DNA from: Planctomycetota bacterium
Lineage (GTDB): Bacteria > Planctomycetota > Phycisphaerae > Phycisphaerales > Zrk34
Assembly (NCBI GenBank): GCA_016125255.1
Contig: WGMD01000011.1
Location: 97,970-161,969 of the forward strand
DNA: 64,000 nucleotides
Direction of reading: 5' to 3'
This document shows, piece after piece, positions 26,617 through 37,923 of this stretch. Under the pieces are notes generated by a model, which was not told the DNA's origin, ran no database searches, and saw nothing but the letters and a program-made list of their open reading frames with translations. The translations under genes and the position numbers were made by a program. Each line of letters opens with the position of its first letter. Within the stretch, counting starts at the first letter, position 1.

Positions 26617-27732
26617 ATGGACAATGACCACCCCATCATCGACGAGCTGAGCATTGAAGCTCGGATTCTCAAGCAAGCAAGGATGCTGCCTGTGGACCAG
26701 ACCCTTACCGACGAACAGATCGCCGGCGTTGTCGGCACGTTCAACGCCTACATCGCCGAACACCAGGTCACGATCAGTCAGGTCGCCCGAAAGATCGGCG
26801 TCAGCAACGGCGTCGTCAGCCAGTGGCGATCGGGCAAGTATCAGAAGGGCGACGTGCAGCGCATCACACGCCAGGTCAACAACTGGCTTGAGCAGGACGC
26901 GCGCCGCCGTCACGCCGCGATCGAAGTCGATTACGTGCCGACGCAGATCGCCGAGCGCATGCGGACGGTCATCAATGTCGCGTGCGACACGACGGCGATG
27001 GCGGCGATCGTGTCGCCGGCGGGGTCGGGGAAGACGATGCTGCTGGAGCTTTGCGCCGAAGAGCGGTCGGGCTTCTACATGTACTGCGACGAAACCATGA
27101 CGCCCAAGGCGTTCCTTGAAGAGCTTTGCCGCACCATCGGCATCACGAGCTATTCGATCAACAAGGCCCGCATGTTGCAGCACATCGTGGACAAGCTCAA
27201 GGGCACGAGCCGCCCGATCGTGCTCGATGAGTCGCACCGCCTGAACCCCAGTTGCTTCGGCACGATTCGCACGATTCACGACCGGGCCGGCGTGTCGGTC
27301 ATCATGGCCGGGACATACGAGATTATCGACCGCATCAGCGATCAGTCGGCGGGTCGCGGTCAGATGGCTTCACGCTGCCTTCGCTTCAATGCGATGGACG
27401 TGATTTACGACGCCGAGCAGGACCCCGGCAGTCGTCGTGCGAAGCTCGGCCCGCCGCTCTACACGAAGGACGAATGTCGCCGCCTTTTCGGCAAGATGAA
27501 GGTGCGGTTCGGCGACGGCGGGTTTGAACTGGCCTGGGCGTTGGCGTGCCTGCCCGGCTACGGCTGTCTCCGCCTCGTGCGTCGCATCCTTGAGCTTTGC
27601 CGCACGCGATGGCCCGGCGAAGCGGTCACACGCGACCGCATGATCAACGCCTTGAAGCTCATTCACTCGGCGCATGGCGCTCATATCTGCACCATCGCCG
27701 ACCGGCACATCGAGCAGACCGAAGCCGCCTGA
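26617..27732 (+). CDS. MuB-like AAA+ target-selector ATPase
   Basis: 371 residues. Residues 40-90 hold a helix-turn-helix (ISQVARKIGVSNGVVSQWRS), as in MuB. Walker A SPAGSGKT, Walker B PIVLDESHRL and a sensor region MAGTYEIIDRI follow. MuB binds target DNA, recruits the transposase complex and gives target immunity. It lies 4 bp after the transposase gene, so they share one operon. Confidence 0.88.
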   Translation: MDNDHPIIDELSIEARILKQARMLPVDQTLTDEQIAGVVGTFNAYIAEHQVTISQVARKIGVSNGVVSQWRSGKYQKGDVQRITRQVNNWLEQDARRRHAAIEVDYVPTQIAERMRTVINVACDTTAMAAIVSPAGSGKTMLLELCAEERSGFYMYCDETMTPKAFLEELCRTIGITSYSINKARMLQHIVDKLKGTSRPIVLDESHRLNPSCFGTIRTIHDRAGVSVIMAGTYEIIDRISDQSAGRGQMASRCLRFNAMDVIYDAEQDPGSRRAKLGPPLYTKDECRRLFGKMKVRFGDGGFELAWALACLPGYGCLRLVRRILELCRTRWPGEAVTRDRMINALKLIHSAHGAHICTIADRHIEQTEAA

Positions 27733-27745
27733 CGGAGCAACCACC

Positions 27746-28153
27746 ATGCCCAATGACACCTACGAATCAATCATCCGTCACACGATCCAGCGGATGCGGA
27801 TCAGGCCGTGCCGGAACAAGCTGATGGCCCTGGCCGACAAGGACCTGTCGGAAGTATGCCTTCGTCTGGTGACGAACGTCGAAAGGCACGACGAGCTAAT
27901 TCAGTGGGTCTTTGATACGCATGGGCTGGTGATGCTCAAGTCGTCGTTGTCGCGGTTCATCGTCGAGTTCCGCAAGACGGCCGCATTGGTCCAGGACGCC
28001 ATGCTGGTCGGCGTCGGCCTCGCGGACGATCCCGCCGACGCCCATGATGCGGACAGCGTGGGCCGACGCCTGGCTGCCCACCGGCGGCGTCATGAGAACG
28101 CCCGCCGCCAGCGTAAAGGAATGCCCCCGCTTCCCGATCAGGACGCCCAATAA
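27746..28153 (+). CDS. small phage protein, possibly gp27-like
   Basis: 135 residues from MPNDTYESII, GGAG 8 nt upstream. A helical core with DELIQWVFDTHGLVMLKSSL then SRFIVEF recalls the helix-turn-helix of DUF3486/gp27 phage proteins. The basic tail RRRHENARRQRK suggests DNA binding. Last gene of the early operon. Assignment is weak. Confidence 0.45.
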   Translation: MPNDTYESIIRHTIQRMRIRPCRNKLMALADKDLSEVCLRLVTNVERHDELIQWVFDTHGLVMLKSSLSRFIVEFRKTAALVQDAMLVGVGLADDPADAHDADSVGRRLAAHRRRHENARRQRKGMPPLPDQDAQ

Positions 28154-28228
28154 CCGCGCCGAGAGTGCGCCGAATGTCGAGAGCGCCCCAGGCATGAAAC
28201 ACGGTTTTTGATAGCGCCAGTGCGGTTT

Positions 28229-28413
28229 GGTTTGGCCAAGATGCGTCACAAAACCTTCCCGCAGCCCCCCGTTTGGACATTTCGATTCCCATTCTCACCC
28301 TCGCCACTTCCCGCATCCAATTGATATAAGTCCTTTGTTTTCGGGCACGTTTCCCGTGTCTTCCCGTGTCGCCGCGCGTCCTCCCGCTTGGACAGTTCGA
28401 TCGTCACATTACA
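28229..28413 (-). repeat. right end of Mu-like element: terminal repeat and transposase sites
   Basis: Reads inward from 28413 as TGTAATGTGACGATCGAACT then GTCCAAGCGG. A second copy of ATCGAAATGTCCAAACGG is at 28269-28286 and a third site TGTGACGCATCTTGGCCAAA at 28229-28250. The non-coding stretch 28154-28413 holds these sites and nothing else recognised. Confidence 0.8.
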
Positions 28414-28419
28414 GCGAGG
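28414..28419. repeat. target-site duplication, right copy
   Basis: GCGAGG directly outside the right end, matching 13804-13809. Confidence 0.75.
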
Positions 28420-28476
28420 AGTCAGAGCCCGCAACGTGCTGTCCCAAGCGCCGCTGGTCATCGTCCATTGATCGGG

Positions 28477-28482
28477 TACACT
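28477..28482 (+). promoter_or_regulatory. -10-like element, possible leaderless start
   Basis: TACACT 5 nt before the ATG at 28488; no Shine-Dalgarno sequence. Confidence 0.4.
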
Positions 28483-28487
28483 CACAA

Positions 28488-29348
28488 ATGATGACGACCT
28501 CTAGCTTGAAACTGCTTTGCCTTGTCGTGTTGATCGCGCTGCTCGCCGGCTGCGAGGAGCACGTCGTCGGCGTGAGTTACGGCCAGTTCTCCGACTCCGA
28601 ACGCAAAGCGCCCGACAACTCCAAGGACGACGCCGGCTGGTTCGGACTCGGCGGCACGAAGAAGACCAACACCCAATCCCCCGACGCCGCCGGCGAATTC
28701 CCGTGGGCCATCGGCCTGGGCCGCATCGAAGGTCTCGACCACCTCGCCCGGGCCGAGAAAGCCAAAGCTCAACTCCTGGCCCAATCCGGCTTCAAGGATA
28801 TCTGGCTCGCCGATGAACCCGATGGAACGATGGTCTACGCTGGTCACTACCCCAGCCCGCAGGACAAGGACGCGCAGGCCGACGTCGAACGCTGGCGGCA
28901 GATGCGCGAATCGCACCGCGTCAACGTTCCCGCCGCCATGCTCGTTCCCGTCATCACACACAACCAGGGCTCCATGCCCGAATACGATCTCCGCGGCGCC
29001 CGCTCCCGCGGTCTCTACACGCTCCAGGTCGGCTTCTACGATGACATCTCCGGCAAGAGCGACTACCGCAAAGTCGCCGAGCAGGCCGTCGCCGCACTTC
29101 GCAAAGAAGGCGTCGAGGCCTACTACTATCATGGCCCCAACCGCTCCATGGTCACCGTCGGCGTCTTCGGCCCCGAAGCCCTCAACGTCCAATCCAACGG
29201 TGAAACCACCTACGCCGCACCCATCCTCGCCCTCCAGCAGCGCTTCCCCTACAACCTCGCCAACGGTGAAACCATCCGGGAAAAACGCGGCGACAAAGTC
29301 TCCACCCAACCCAGCTTCCTCGTCCGCATCCCCGACACCGGACAATGA
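28488..29348 (+). CDS. lipoprotein with SPOR-like domain
   Basis: 286 residues from MMTTSSLKLLCL. Lipobox LLAGC at residue 22 or so anchors it to a membrane. The C-terminal part GLYTLQVGFYDD, then YRKVAEQAVAALRKEGVEAY and MVTVGVFG, has the beta-alpha-beta pattern of SPOR peptidoglycan-binding domains, with a related half upstream (AIGLGRIEGLDHLARAEKAK). A role at the cell envelope is likely. It is the first host gene right of the Mu-like element, which inserted 69 bp upstream of its ATG. Confidence 0.65.
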   Translation: MMTTSSLKLLCLVVLIALLAGCEEHVVGVSYGQFSDSERKAPDNSKDDAGWFGLGGTKKTNTQSPDAAGEFPWAIGLGRIEGLDHLARAEKAKAQLLAQSGFKDIWLADEPDGTMVYAGHYPSPQDKDAQADVERWRQMRESHRVNVPAAMLVPVITHNQGSMPEYDLRGARSRGLYTLQVGFYDDISGKSDYRKVAEQAVAALRKEGVEAYYYHGPNRSMVTVGVFGPEALNVQSNGETTYAAPILALQQRFPYNLANGETIREKRGDKVSTQPSFLVRIPDTGQ

Positions 29349-29440
29349 CCCGCTCCCCCGTTCAGCGACGCCGCTCGCGGCGTGCTTCTCCCCCTTCTTC
29401 ACTCCCCATTCCGCATTCCCAACTCCACACGCCAATTGAT

Positions 29441-29468
29441 TTGCTTTTACCCCTCGACCCCCTAAACT
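29441..29468 (+). promoter_or_regulatory. promoter of tRNA-Leu(CAG)
   Basis: TTGCTT, 16-bp spacer, TAAACT, ending 10 nt before the tRNA. Confidence 0.65.
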
Positions 29469-29478
29469 ATTGATCCCC

Positions 29479-29564
29479 GCGGGCGTGGCGGAATTGGCAG
29501 ACGCGCTAGGTTCAGGTCCTAGTGGGAGTAAAATCCCGTGTAGGTTCGACTCCTATCGCCCGCA
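29479..29564 (+). tRNA. tRNA-Leu (anticodon CAG)
   Basis: 86 nt with a long variable arm, as expected for Leu. Acceptor GCGGGCG pairs with CGCCCGC, discriminator A; CCA is not encoded. Anticodon stem CTAGG/CCTAG holds loop TTCAGGT. The T arm contains GGTTCGACTCC. Confidence 0.95.
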
Positions 29565-29570
29565 CTCTTA

Positions 29571-29600
29571 AAACCGCGTGACCCTTCACGCGGTTTTTTC
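29571..29600 (+). terminator. terminator after tRNA-Leu(CAG)
   Basis: Stem AACCGCGTGA/TCACGCGGTT then TTTT. Confidence 0.85.
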
Positions 29601-29626
29601 ATGCGCCGATTGGCATCAGAGAATCA

Positions 29627-29723
29627 GCCACGAAGGCGCAAAGACGCGAAGGAAGACAGGGGAGATCGAATCTTCAAAGTTCAATCTTCTTTGCCTTCCT
29701 TCGCGTCTTCGCGCCTTCGTGGC
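29627..29723. repeat. dispersed palindrome of GCCACGAAGG type, copy 1
   Basis: Arms GCCACGAAGGCGC and GCGCCTTCGTGGC with a 70-nt interior that is nearly identical to copy 2 at 30497-30588. The two copies flank the sulfotransferase gene as direct repeats, and its stop codon abuts this copy. Confidence 0.85.
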
Positions 29724-30469
29724 TAACCCCGCCTTTCGTCCCACCCCGCCCGTTCGCACAGCTGTTTGTACAACTTCATCGCCCGCTCCGTCGCACCCGC
29801 CGGTTCGCTCCGCTGCAGCGACGGCGTCGGAAAGTCGCGATCGACTTTCGCATCGATGAACGCGTCAAGTCGGTCCAGCGCCGCCGGGTCGAACATCTGC
29901 TGCGCATGCACGAAGAGCCAGTCGCCCTGATCGGCCAGTTGATCGAGCACGCGCCCGTACATCGCGCACCACACCTCCATCGCCTGCTCGATGCTCATCG
30001 ACAGATCGCGCAGATACGGAGCGGTGTTCACTTCCTTGACGATGCTCGCCGCCGTCGCCCCCGGATGTCGGAACACGCACAGAAGCGCCGCATCCCCGAT
30101 CCGCGGGCGCCACGCCGGCAGCGTGTAGCAGAACCGCGGATCCTTATAGCACCACGGAACCCGGCTCACCGCCTCATCGACCCGCTCCTGAACGCCGGTC
30201 AATGAAGTGAACTGAACCTCCGGCGGCAGGGCGGCGAGCCAGTACTGCCGATGCCCCGGCCCGTCCGTCATCGCCTCCACCACCGGCCCCATGATCGCCT
30301 CGTTGATCGCATTGATCGACCGGCTCTCGAAAAACCCCTTCGGATTCGCCTCGCGCGCCTCGACGAGCCGCTCGCCCAGGTGATACCCCGTCAAACTGCC
30401 CGCGATCGAGCCGGCGACCAGACTCGTCCCGCTCCGCCCCGACCCCATGATGACCACATTCCGCGCCAT
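29723..30469 (-). CDS. sulfotransferase-family protein
   Basis: 248 residues from MARNVVIMGSGRSGTSLVAG. The P-loop-like GSGRSGTS is the 5'-phosphosulfate-binding motif of PAPS-dependent sulfotransferases; CVFRHPGATAASIV fits the 3'-phosphate-binding RxP-S element. It would transfer sulfate from PAPS to a sugar or other acceptor, in keeping with nearby glycan genes. A TACAAT hexamer 6 nt before the ATG suggests a leaderless mRNA. The gene is bracketed by two copies of a dispersed repeat. Confidence 0.7.
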   Translation of the reverse strand: MARNVVIMGSGRSGTSLVAGSIAGSLTGYHLGERLVEAREANPKGFFESRSINAINEAIMGPVVEAMTDGPGHRQYWLAALPPEVQFTSLTGVQERVDEAVSRVPWCYKDPRFCYTLPAWRPRIGDAALLCVFRHPGATAASIVKEVNTAPYLRDLSMSIEQAMEVWCAMYGRVLDQLADQGDWLFVHAQQMFDPAALDRLDAFIDAKVDRDFPTPSLQRSEPAGATERAMKLYKQLCERAGWDERRG

Positions 30470-30475
30470 TGGGGC

Positions 30476-30481
30476 ATTGTA
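30476..30481 (-). promoter_or_regulatory. -10-like element, possible leaderless start
   Basis: TACAAT on the minus strand, 6 nt before the ATG at 30469. Confidence 0.45.
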
Positions 30482-30496
30482 AGACAAAGAAGGATT

Positions 30497-30588
30497 GGCC
30501 ACGAAGACGCGAAGTGAAGACAGGGGAGATCGAATCTTCAAAGTTCAATCTTCTTTGCCTTCCTTCGCGTCTTCGCGCCTTCGTGGCC
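30497..30588. repeat. dispersed palindrome of GCCACGAAGG type, copy 2
   Basis: Same interior as 29627-29723 (shared GGGGAGATCGAATCTTCAAA and following bases). Lies upstream of both the sulfotransferase and the RapZ-like gene. Confidence 0.85.
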
Positions 30589-30651
30589 CACCTTGTCTTG
30601 ATCCAAGCAGCCAGCATACCTGTCTTGGAGACGACTTGTCGTATTGTCCGA

Positions 30652-30657
30652 TATAAC
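30652..30657 (+). promoter_or_regulatory. -10-like element, possible leaderless start
   Basis: TATAAC 4 nt before the ATG at 30662, with TTGTC-type bases upstream. Confidence 0.35.
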
Positions 30658-30661
30658 CAGC

Positions 30662-31078
30662 ATGATTCACGATACCGCAAAGACCGCCGCGGCGGCTTCG
30701 AGCGTGACCGCGCCCCGTCGCCAGCGTCGCCTGACGCTCATCAGCTTCGGATTCAAATACGGTCAGCCCAACGCCAACTACTACTTCGATGTCAGCTTCC
30801 TGACCAACCCCGCCCGGCAGGCCGAGTGGGACCTGTTCTCTCAGCCGTGCCCGAAGATGCGACGCTTCGTGCTCGATCAGCCGGCCGCTCAGAAGTTCAT
30901 CGAAGCCGTCATCCCGCTGCTGCGCGTGGTCATGGACGCCGACGACGATGTCCGCGTCGGTATCGGCTGTTCGTCCGGCCGGCACCGCTCGTGCATCATC
31001 GTCGAGGAACTGAAGCGCCGCCTCGAAGACGAACTGACCCAGGTCCGCATCGAGCACCGCGAGGAGGCCTACGCGTGA
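30662..31078 (+). CDS. stand-alone RapZ C-terminal domain protein
   Basis: 138 residues from MIHDTAKTAAAASS. LISFGFKYGQPNANYYFDVS and VRVGIGCSSGRHRSCIIVEE match the C-terminal half of RapZ/YvcJ, including the GRHRS phosphate-binding loop. The N-terminal P-loop kinase-like domain is absent. In E. coli the C-terminal domain binds small RNAs that control glucosamine-6-phosphate synthase. Here it is coupled by GTGA overlap to a glycosyltransferase/methyltransferase gene, which suggests a link to envelope sugars. Confidence 0.75.
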   Translation: MIHDTAKTAAAASSVTAPRRQRRLTLISFGFKYGQPNANYYFDVSFLTNPARQAEWDLFSQPCPKMRRFVLDQPAAQKFIEAVIPLLRVVMDADDDVRVGIGCSSGRHRSCIIVEELKRRLEDELTQVRIEHREEAYA

Positions 31079-33356
31079 CGCAACCCCAACCCCGCCGCCC
31101 GAAGGTCGCCGCACTGATCGCCTCGCGCAATCGGCCGGACCTGGTGCGCGACGCCGTCAAGAACCTGCGCGAAACATGTCACACCATTGACCTGGACATC
31201 CTCACCGTCGAGTCCGGCACGACGCCCGACAAGCTCTGCGAACATTCGACGATCAGCTACGCCGACGAAAATGGCGAATTTCTCGGCAAATGTCACGGCC
31301 ACAACATCGCGCTGAACCTCGCCCGCATGCGCGGCGGATATGACTACTACTGGGTCCTGCACAACGATGTCCGCTTCGACGCCCCCGGAACGCTCGACCC
31401 CGCGGCCGCGCTCATCAGTGCGATGAAAAGCGATGACCGCATGGCGATCTGCTCGCCGATGAATGTCGATGGGCATTTCCCGCAGGGTTACCCGCAAGCG
31501 GGGCGCGACTGGCATGCGGTCTGCCTCTGCGACTATCTCGGGTTCATGATGCGCGCGGATGTCGTCGAAAGCATCGGTTTCCTTGATCCGTCGTTCAAGT
31601 TCTGCTGGGGCGCGATTCACGAACTGGCCTACAAGCTCAACAGTGCCGGTTACTTCATCGCCTATCACGACAAGCTGATGATGAAGCATCTGGGCGGATC
31701 GACGTACGGCCAGTCGGGCACGAACACGATCAGCCGGGACGACTATCAGGCCGAGGCGGCCCGGTTCGCCTACCGCATCATGCGCGAACGCTACGGCGAG
31801 AACTGGGACGAACTGTTCTTCGAAGCCGCGGCGAAATTCGGGATCGAGTACAACACGTTCAGTTATCACAAAGCGTACTGGGCCCGCGCGTTCAACGAAG
31901 ACGAACTGCTTGGCCTGAGCGGTCGGCTTGATGAAGCGGAGCGGCGCTGCGGCACGGATCGCAACGCGGCCAAGTCGAAGAAGGTGCATCGCAAGGCGGG
32001 GCAGATCGGATTTCCGAAGCGTGAAACCGTCGATGCGGCGGCGAAACTGCATCCGTGGTTCGTGCCGGTGTCGCTGGGCGAGCTGCGCGTGCCGCCGGGG
32101 GTGAAGACGGAATGGCGCGCCGATTGGCTCAGCAACCGCATCGCGGCAAGGCGGCGCGTGCTCGTCGATCGCGTGGTCGAAAACTACGACTTTTCCGGCA
32201 AAAAAGTGCTCGATCTGGCGTGCAACTGCGCATACTGGTCCGCACGCTACGCGGAGCACGGTGCGGCGAGTGTGCTCGGTATGGAAGGTCGGCCCAAGCA
32301 CGTCGCGCAGGCGCAGCTTTACTGGGACACGAATCAGTTTCTGGACAAGGGGCGGTACGAATTTCTGCTGGGCAATATCGCCGACGCGAACGACTGGCCG
32401 GCGATCCGCGAGCGCGGGCCGTTCGATTTCACCTTGTGCGCCGGCATTCTGTATCACATCGCCAACTACCGCGACGTGCTCAAATGGGCGGCCGAAATGA
32501 CGCGCGAGGTGATGCTCATCGATACGCGCGTCGGCGATGAGCACGAGTCGATGATCCGCGAGCCGGGCGATCTGAACTTCAACGCCATCGACGCCACGCT
32601 CGACAAGATCGTGCCCCATCTGCCCAAGCTGATCGCCGCCATCGAATCACTCGGCTTCGACGCCGAAGTGCTCGAAGCCGACTTCGGCGCGCCGTTCGGC
32701 CTGCGCAATGTCGATGACTATTCGACGCAGCGCCGGGTCGCCATCTTCGCCCGCCGCCGCGTTCCCTCAAAGCCGCGGGCTGAGCGCAGCGACTCTGCTT
32801 CGCCGGCGGGCTTCGCAGAGCGGGGAGCCCCGGATGATGCCGTGAAACTCCACCTCGGCTGCGGCCCCGACAAGCGCGACGGATGGGTCAACATCGACGC
32901 CAACGCCGCCTTCAACCCGGACGTGGTTGCGACGGCCGACGACCTTTCGCACTTCGCCGACGCGAGCGTCGACGCCATCGAAGCGTGTCATCTGTTCGAA
33001 CATCTGACGCTCGATGAGGCCCGCGCGGCACTCGTTGAATGGCGTCGCGTGCTCAAAGTCGGCGGGCAGCTCATGCTTGAATTGCCCAACATGCAGGCGT
33101 GCGCCGCGATGATCGGCAAGCATGCGGACCCGCGCGGGTACGACATGGGGACGATCGGCCTGTTCGGCTATCCGCCGGACATCGCGCGCGACGGCGTGTG
33201 GCAGGTGCATAAATGGGGCTGGACGCCGGCGACGCTCGAAGCCGAGCTTCGCGCGGCGGGGTTCGATCGCGTGGTATCCGAGTCGGTGACGCAGACCTGG
33301 CGCCACGCCGCTAAACTCAATCGCGACATGCGCCTCGTCGCGACGGTCGAATCGAA

Positions 33357-34816
<1,460 letters not shown>

Positions 34817-34820
<4 letters not shown>

Positions 34821-37800
34821 TCCCGCGTGATGACTTCGTCAAGGTTGAGGATCAATGACGCCACGTCCATCCATGCCGCGCATTGCGTCGGATCAAGCGT
34901 CGCATCGACCGGCGCCTCGCCGACGGCGAGTCGGGCGGCGGCGGAGGAGGGGTCGGCCGCGTATCGGGCGGCGCTCTGCTCGTAACGCCGTTTGAGAATC
35001 GTTCGTTCGTCCGCATCCGGCTTTCGACCGGCGGCGCGGCGCATCATGTCGTCGAGGCGCTCGTCCGCGGACTTCGCGCCTTCGTGCATGACGCGCATCG
35101 CCAGTGCCTTGGACGCCTCGACGAACTGCGGATCGTTGAGCAGCACCAGCGATTGAAGCGGCGTGTTGGTGGTGGCGCGGGTGATGGTGCACACTTCGCG
35201 CGTCGGCGCGTCGAAAGCCGCCATCGCCGGGGGCGGACTCGTGCGCTTCCAGTAAGTGTAAACGCTTCGCCGATGTGCATCGGCCCCTTCGTCGGGGTAG
35301 AACGACTGCGAGGTGTAGATCACGCCGAGGTAGCCGAAGTGACTGATCTCGCGCCACAGTCCCTCCGGCTGCGGGACAAATGCGCTGGGCCCGCCCATCT
35401 CGCGATCGAGCAGTCCGCTCACCGCCAGGGCATTGTCGCGCACCAGTTCCGCCGGCAGGCGGAAGCGCGCCCCGCGCGCCAGGAGTCGGTTCTCCGGATC
35501 GCGCTCCAGCAGCTCGCGCGTCGCATTCGATGACTGCCGATACGTCGCGGAGGTGACGATCAGGCGGATCATCGCCTTCGTGTCCCAACCGCTTTCGATG
35601 TACGTGCGTGCGAGGAAGTCGAGCAGCTCGGGATGCGTCGGGTACTGTCCCTGCGAGCCGAAGTCGTTGGCCGTCGCCACCAGGCCGCGCGAAAAGAGCA
35701 TCTGCCACCAGCGATTCACCGCCACGCGCGCCGTCAAGGGATTGTGCGGATCGGTGAGCCACATCGCCAGCCCCAACCGATTCTTCGGCGCGCCCGCCGG
35801 CATCGGACCCAGCGCCGCCGGCGTGTCGGGCGCCAGCGCCTGTGATTTGTCCGGCTGGTCATACTGGCCTCGGATGAGCCGGTACGTCGGGCGCGGCTTG
35901 GGGTCCTCGCCCATGACCATCACGCGAATCTTGCCCGCTTCGATCTGCTTGCGGAGAAAGCCGATCTCCGTGTCGATGTTCAAAACATGCAGCTTCATCA
36001 GCGCCGACGCCTTGGCAAAGGCGTCGGCGATCGCGTGCCACTGCTGGCGCGTGCGCTTGTTGATCGGCGTACGCAGCGCCGCGTCCAGCGATCCGGCCCC
36101 GGGGCCGAACACCTGACCCCACGGCCCTTGCCCATGCGGGGCGATGATCGTGGCGGGCGTCGTGTCCCCTTCGCCGACGCGCCACGCCCCATCGCTGACG
36201 ATGTACTGCACCGACCCGTCCGCCGCTTCGATCGCAACGATGGCCAGCAGAGCCGCGGGCCCGCCGACGTTCGCCGCGTCGATCGAGAGTGCGTTGTCGC
36301 CGATGTGCAAGGCGGTCGTCACATCGAGCGTGATCGGGCCGTGCCAGCTTTGCCTGGTATCCACCGCGCCGATCGGCTTGCCGTTCAACGACACGCTCGC
36401 TCCGTCATCGACGCAAACATACAGTTGAGCACGCTTGGGCGCGGCGACCAGCGCGATCGTGCGATGCAGCGTCACGTGCTGACCATCGCTTGTCTGCGCG
36501 GCCCAGATCCATTGCGGCACAATCGCTCCGTCGCCCTCCGACGGGGGGAAGTCGAACCTGTCATCGTGCGGCTTGGAGGAGCCGAACTGCTGCGATTCCC
36601 ATTGGGCGCGTTCGCGATCCAGCGCGGCCGTCGGGGCGTAGCGCAGATGTTCGAGATTGTCGATGCGTCGCTGAAGATCCGCCCGCATCGACGCGACGTC
36701 GCCGAGCACCGGCTCGACGTCGAGTACGGGCGGGGGGTCGGCATTGTGCATACCCTGGCCCGGTTCGATCGACTGGCCGAAGAAAGCGAACATGCTGTAA
36801 TAGTCATGCTGCGTCAGCGGGTCGTACTTGTGATCGTGACACTGGCAGCAACGCAGCGTCAGGCCGAGCATCGATGACGCGACGGTGTCGATCTTGTCGC
36901 CGATATAAATGACGCGGTATTCCTCCGGCAGCGTGCCGCCTTCGTGCGTGCTCATTGAATTGCGCAGGAACCCGGTGGCGAGCTTCTGGCGGTCGGTGGC
37001 GTTTGGCAGAAGATCACCGGCGAGCTGCTCGGTGATGAACTGGTCATAGGGTTCATTGCGATTGAAGGCATCGATGACCCAATCGCGCCAGGGCCACATG
37101 TTGCGGTGCTCATCGATCGAGAACCCGTTGGTGTCGGAGAATCGGGCGGCATCGAGCCAGACGATCGCCATGCGCTCCCCGAACGCCGGGTTCGCCAGCA
37201 GCCGGTCGACGAGCTTGTCGTACGCATCCGGCGACGTGTCGGCGACAAAGGCGTCGACTTCGTCGGGCGTCGGAGGCAAGCCGATCAGATCGAGCGACAG
37301 GCGGCGGATGAGCGTGATGCGGTCGGCGGGGGGCGCGGGGGCGAGGCCCTCCGCGTCGAGCTTGGCGAGGACGAAGTGGTCGATCGCATTGCGCGCCTGC
37401 TCGGGATGTTTGACCTGCGGCGGTTCGGGTTTGACGGGTTCGATGAAGGACCATTGCTTCTCGTACACCGCACCCTGCGCGATCCATGTGCGCAGCGCGA
37501 TCTTCTGGGCTTCGCTGAGCGGCTTGTGCGTGTCGGCGGGGGGCATCCGGTCGTCGATGTTCGGATTGAAGATGCGACGGACGAGTTCGCTGGCGTTCGC
37601 GTCGCCGGGGACGATGGCGATGCGTCCGTCATCGAGTTTGGCGGCAGCGATGTCGGGCTGATCGAGCCGGAGGTTTTTCTTGCGTGCGGAGGAGTCGGGG
37701 CCGTGGCACGCGAAGCAGTGCTCGGAGAGGATGGGGCGGATGGTCTGATTGTAGGAAACGCGCTCCGCCGCGGAGGCGGTTGAAACGGCGGCCATCGCGA

Positions 37801-37849
37801 TCAACAGAGGGAATGTCGCGAGCATGGCACGGAATGGCTTGATCCTCAT
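34817..37849 (-). CDS. secreted cytochrome-c-type DUF1549/DUF1553 protein (PSCyt1-PSCyt2-PSD1), module copy 1
   Basis: 1010 residues with a signal peptide ending STASAAE. PSCyt1 heme motif HCFACHGPD near residue 45, then DDRMPPADT. PSCyt2 (DUF1549) around 150-360 with [20 protein letters not shown], and a second heme motif [15 protein letters not shown] beta-rich domain sits in the middle, then PSD1 (DUF1553) with [20 protein letters not shown]. It is exported and probably redox-active, with the DUF1501 partner. Divergent from a PAS-AraC regulator. Confidence 0.9.
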
Positions 37850-37855
37850 GCCACA

Positions 37856-37861
37856 ATGCTA
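37856..37861 (-). promoter_or_regulatory. -10-like element, possible leaderless start
   Basis: TAGCAT on the minus strand, 6 nt before the ATG at 37849. Confidence 0.4.
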
Positions 37862-37908
37862 CGATCCGCCCCTTATCGCCCGCAAGGTAATTTCCCGCCC
37901 ACCTGTGG

Positions 37909-37914
37909 TATAAT
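37909..37914 (+). promoter_or_regulatory. -10 element of PAS-AraC gene copy 1
   Basis: Consensus TATAAT 9 nt before the ATG at 37924; the -35 region is weak, as expected for an activator-dependent or extended promoter. Confidence 0.55.
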
Positions 37915-37923
37915 CGGCGCATC

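Larger units (their letters stand above)
13810..28413. mobile_element. complete Mu-like transposable element encoding a capsid/packaging module
   Basis: About 14.6 kb. Both ends read inward TGTA then CGATC.AA.TGTCCAA in ungapped register, and both have further internal TGTCCAA sites. GCGAGG flanks both ends; whether the duplication is 5 or 6 bp leaves 1 nt of doubt on the left end. Plus strand: peptidase, small protein, MuA-like transposase, MuB-like ATPase, small protein. Minus strand: repressor, small protein, terminase, portal-MuF fusion, prohead protease, capsid, capsid-associated protein, small protein, tape-measure-like protein. No tail tube, sheath, baseplate, fibre, holin or endolysin was recognised. 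All frames appear intact. Confidence 0.88.

Noticed and set aside
13810..28413. Decayed prophage remnant
   Set aside because: All main genes are open, both ends match and a target duplication is present, so decay is not the simplest explanation.
30469..31074. Upstream extension of the three-domain protein
   Set aside because: The frame runs through a dispersed repeat and over the RapZ-like gene; the GTG at 31075 begins the conserved domain.
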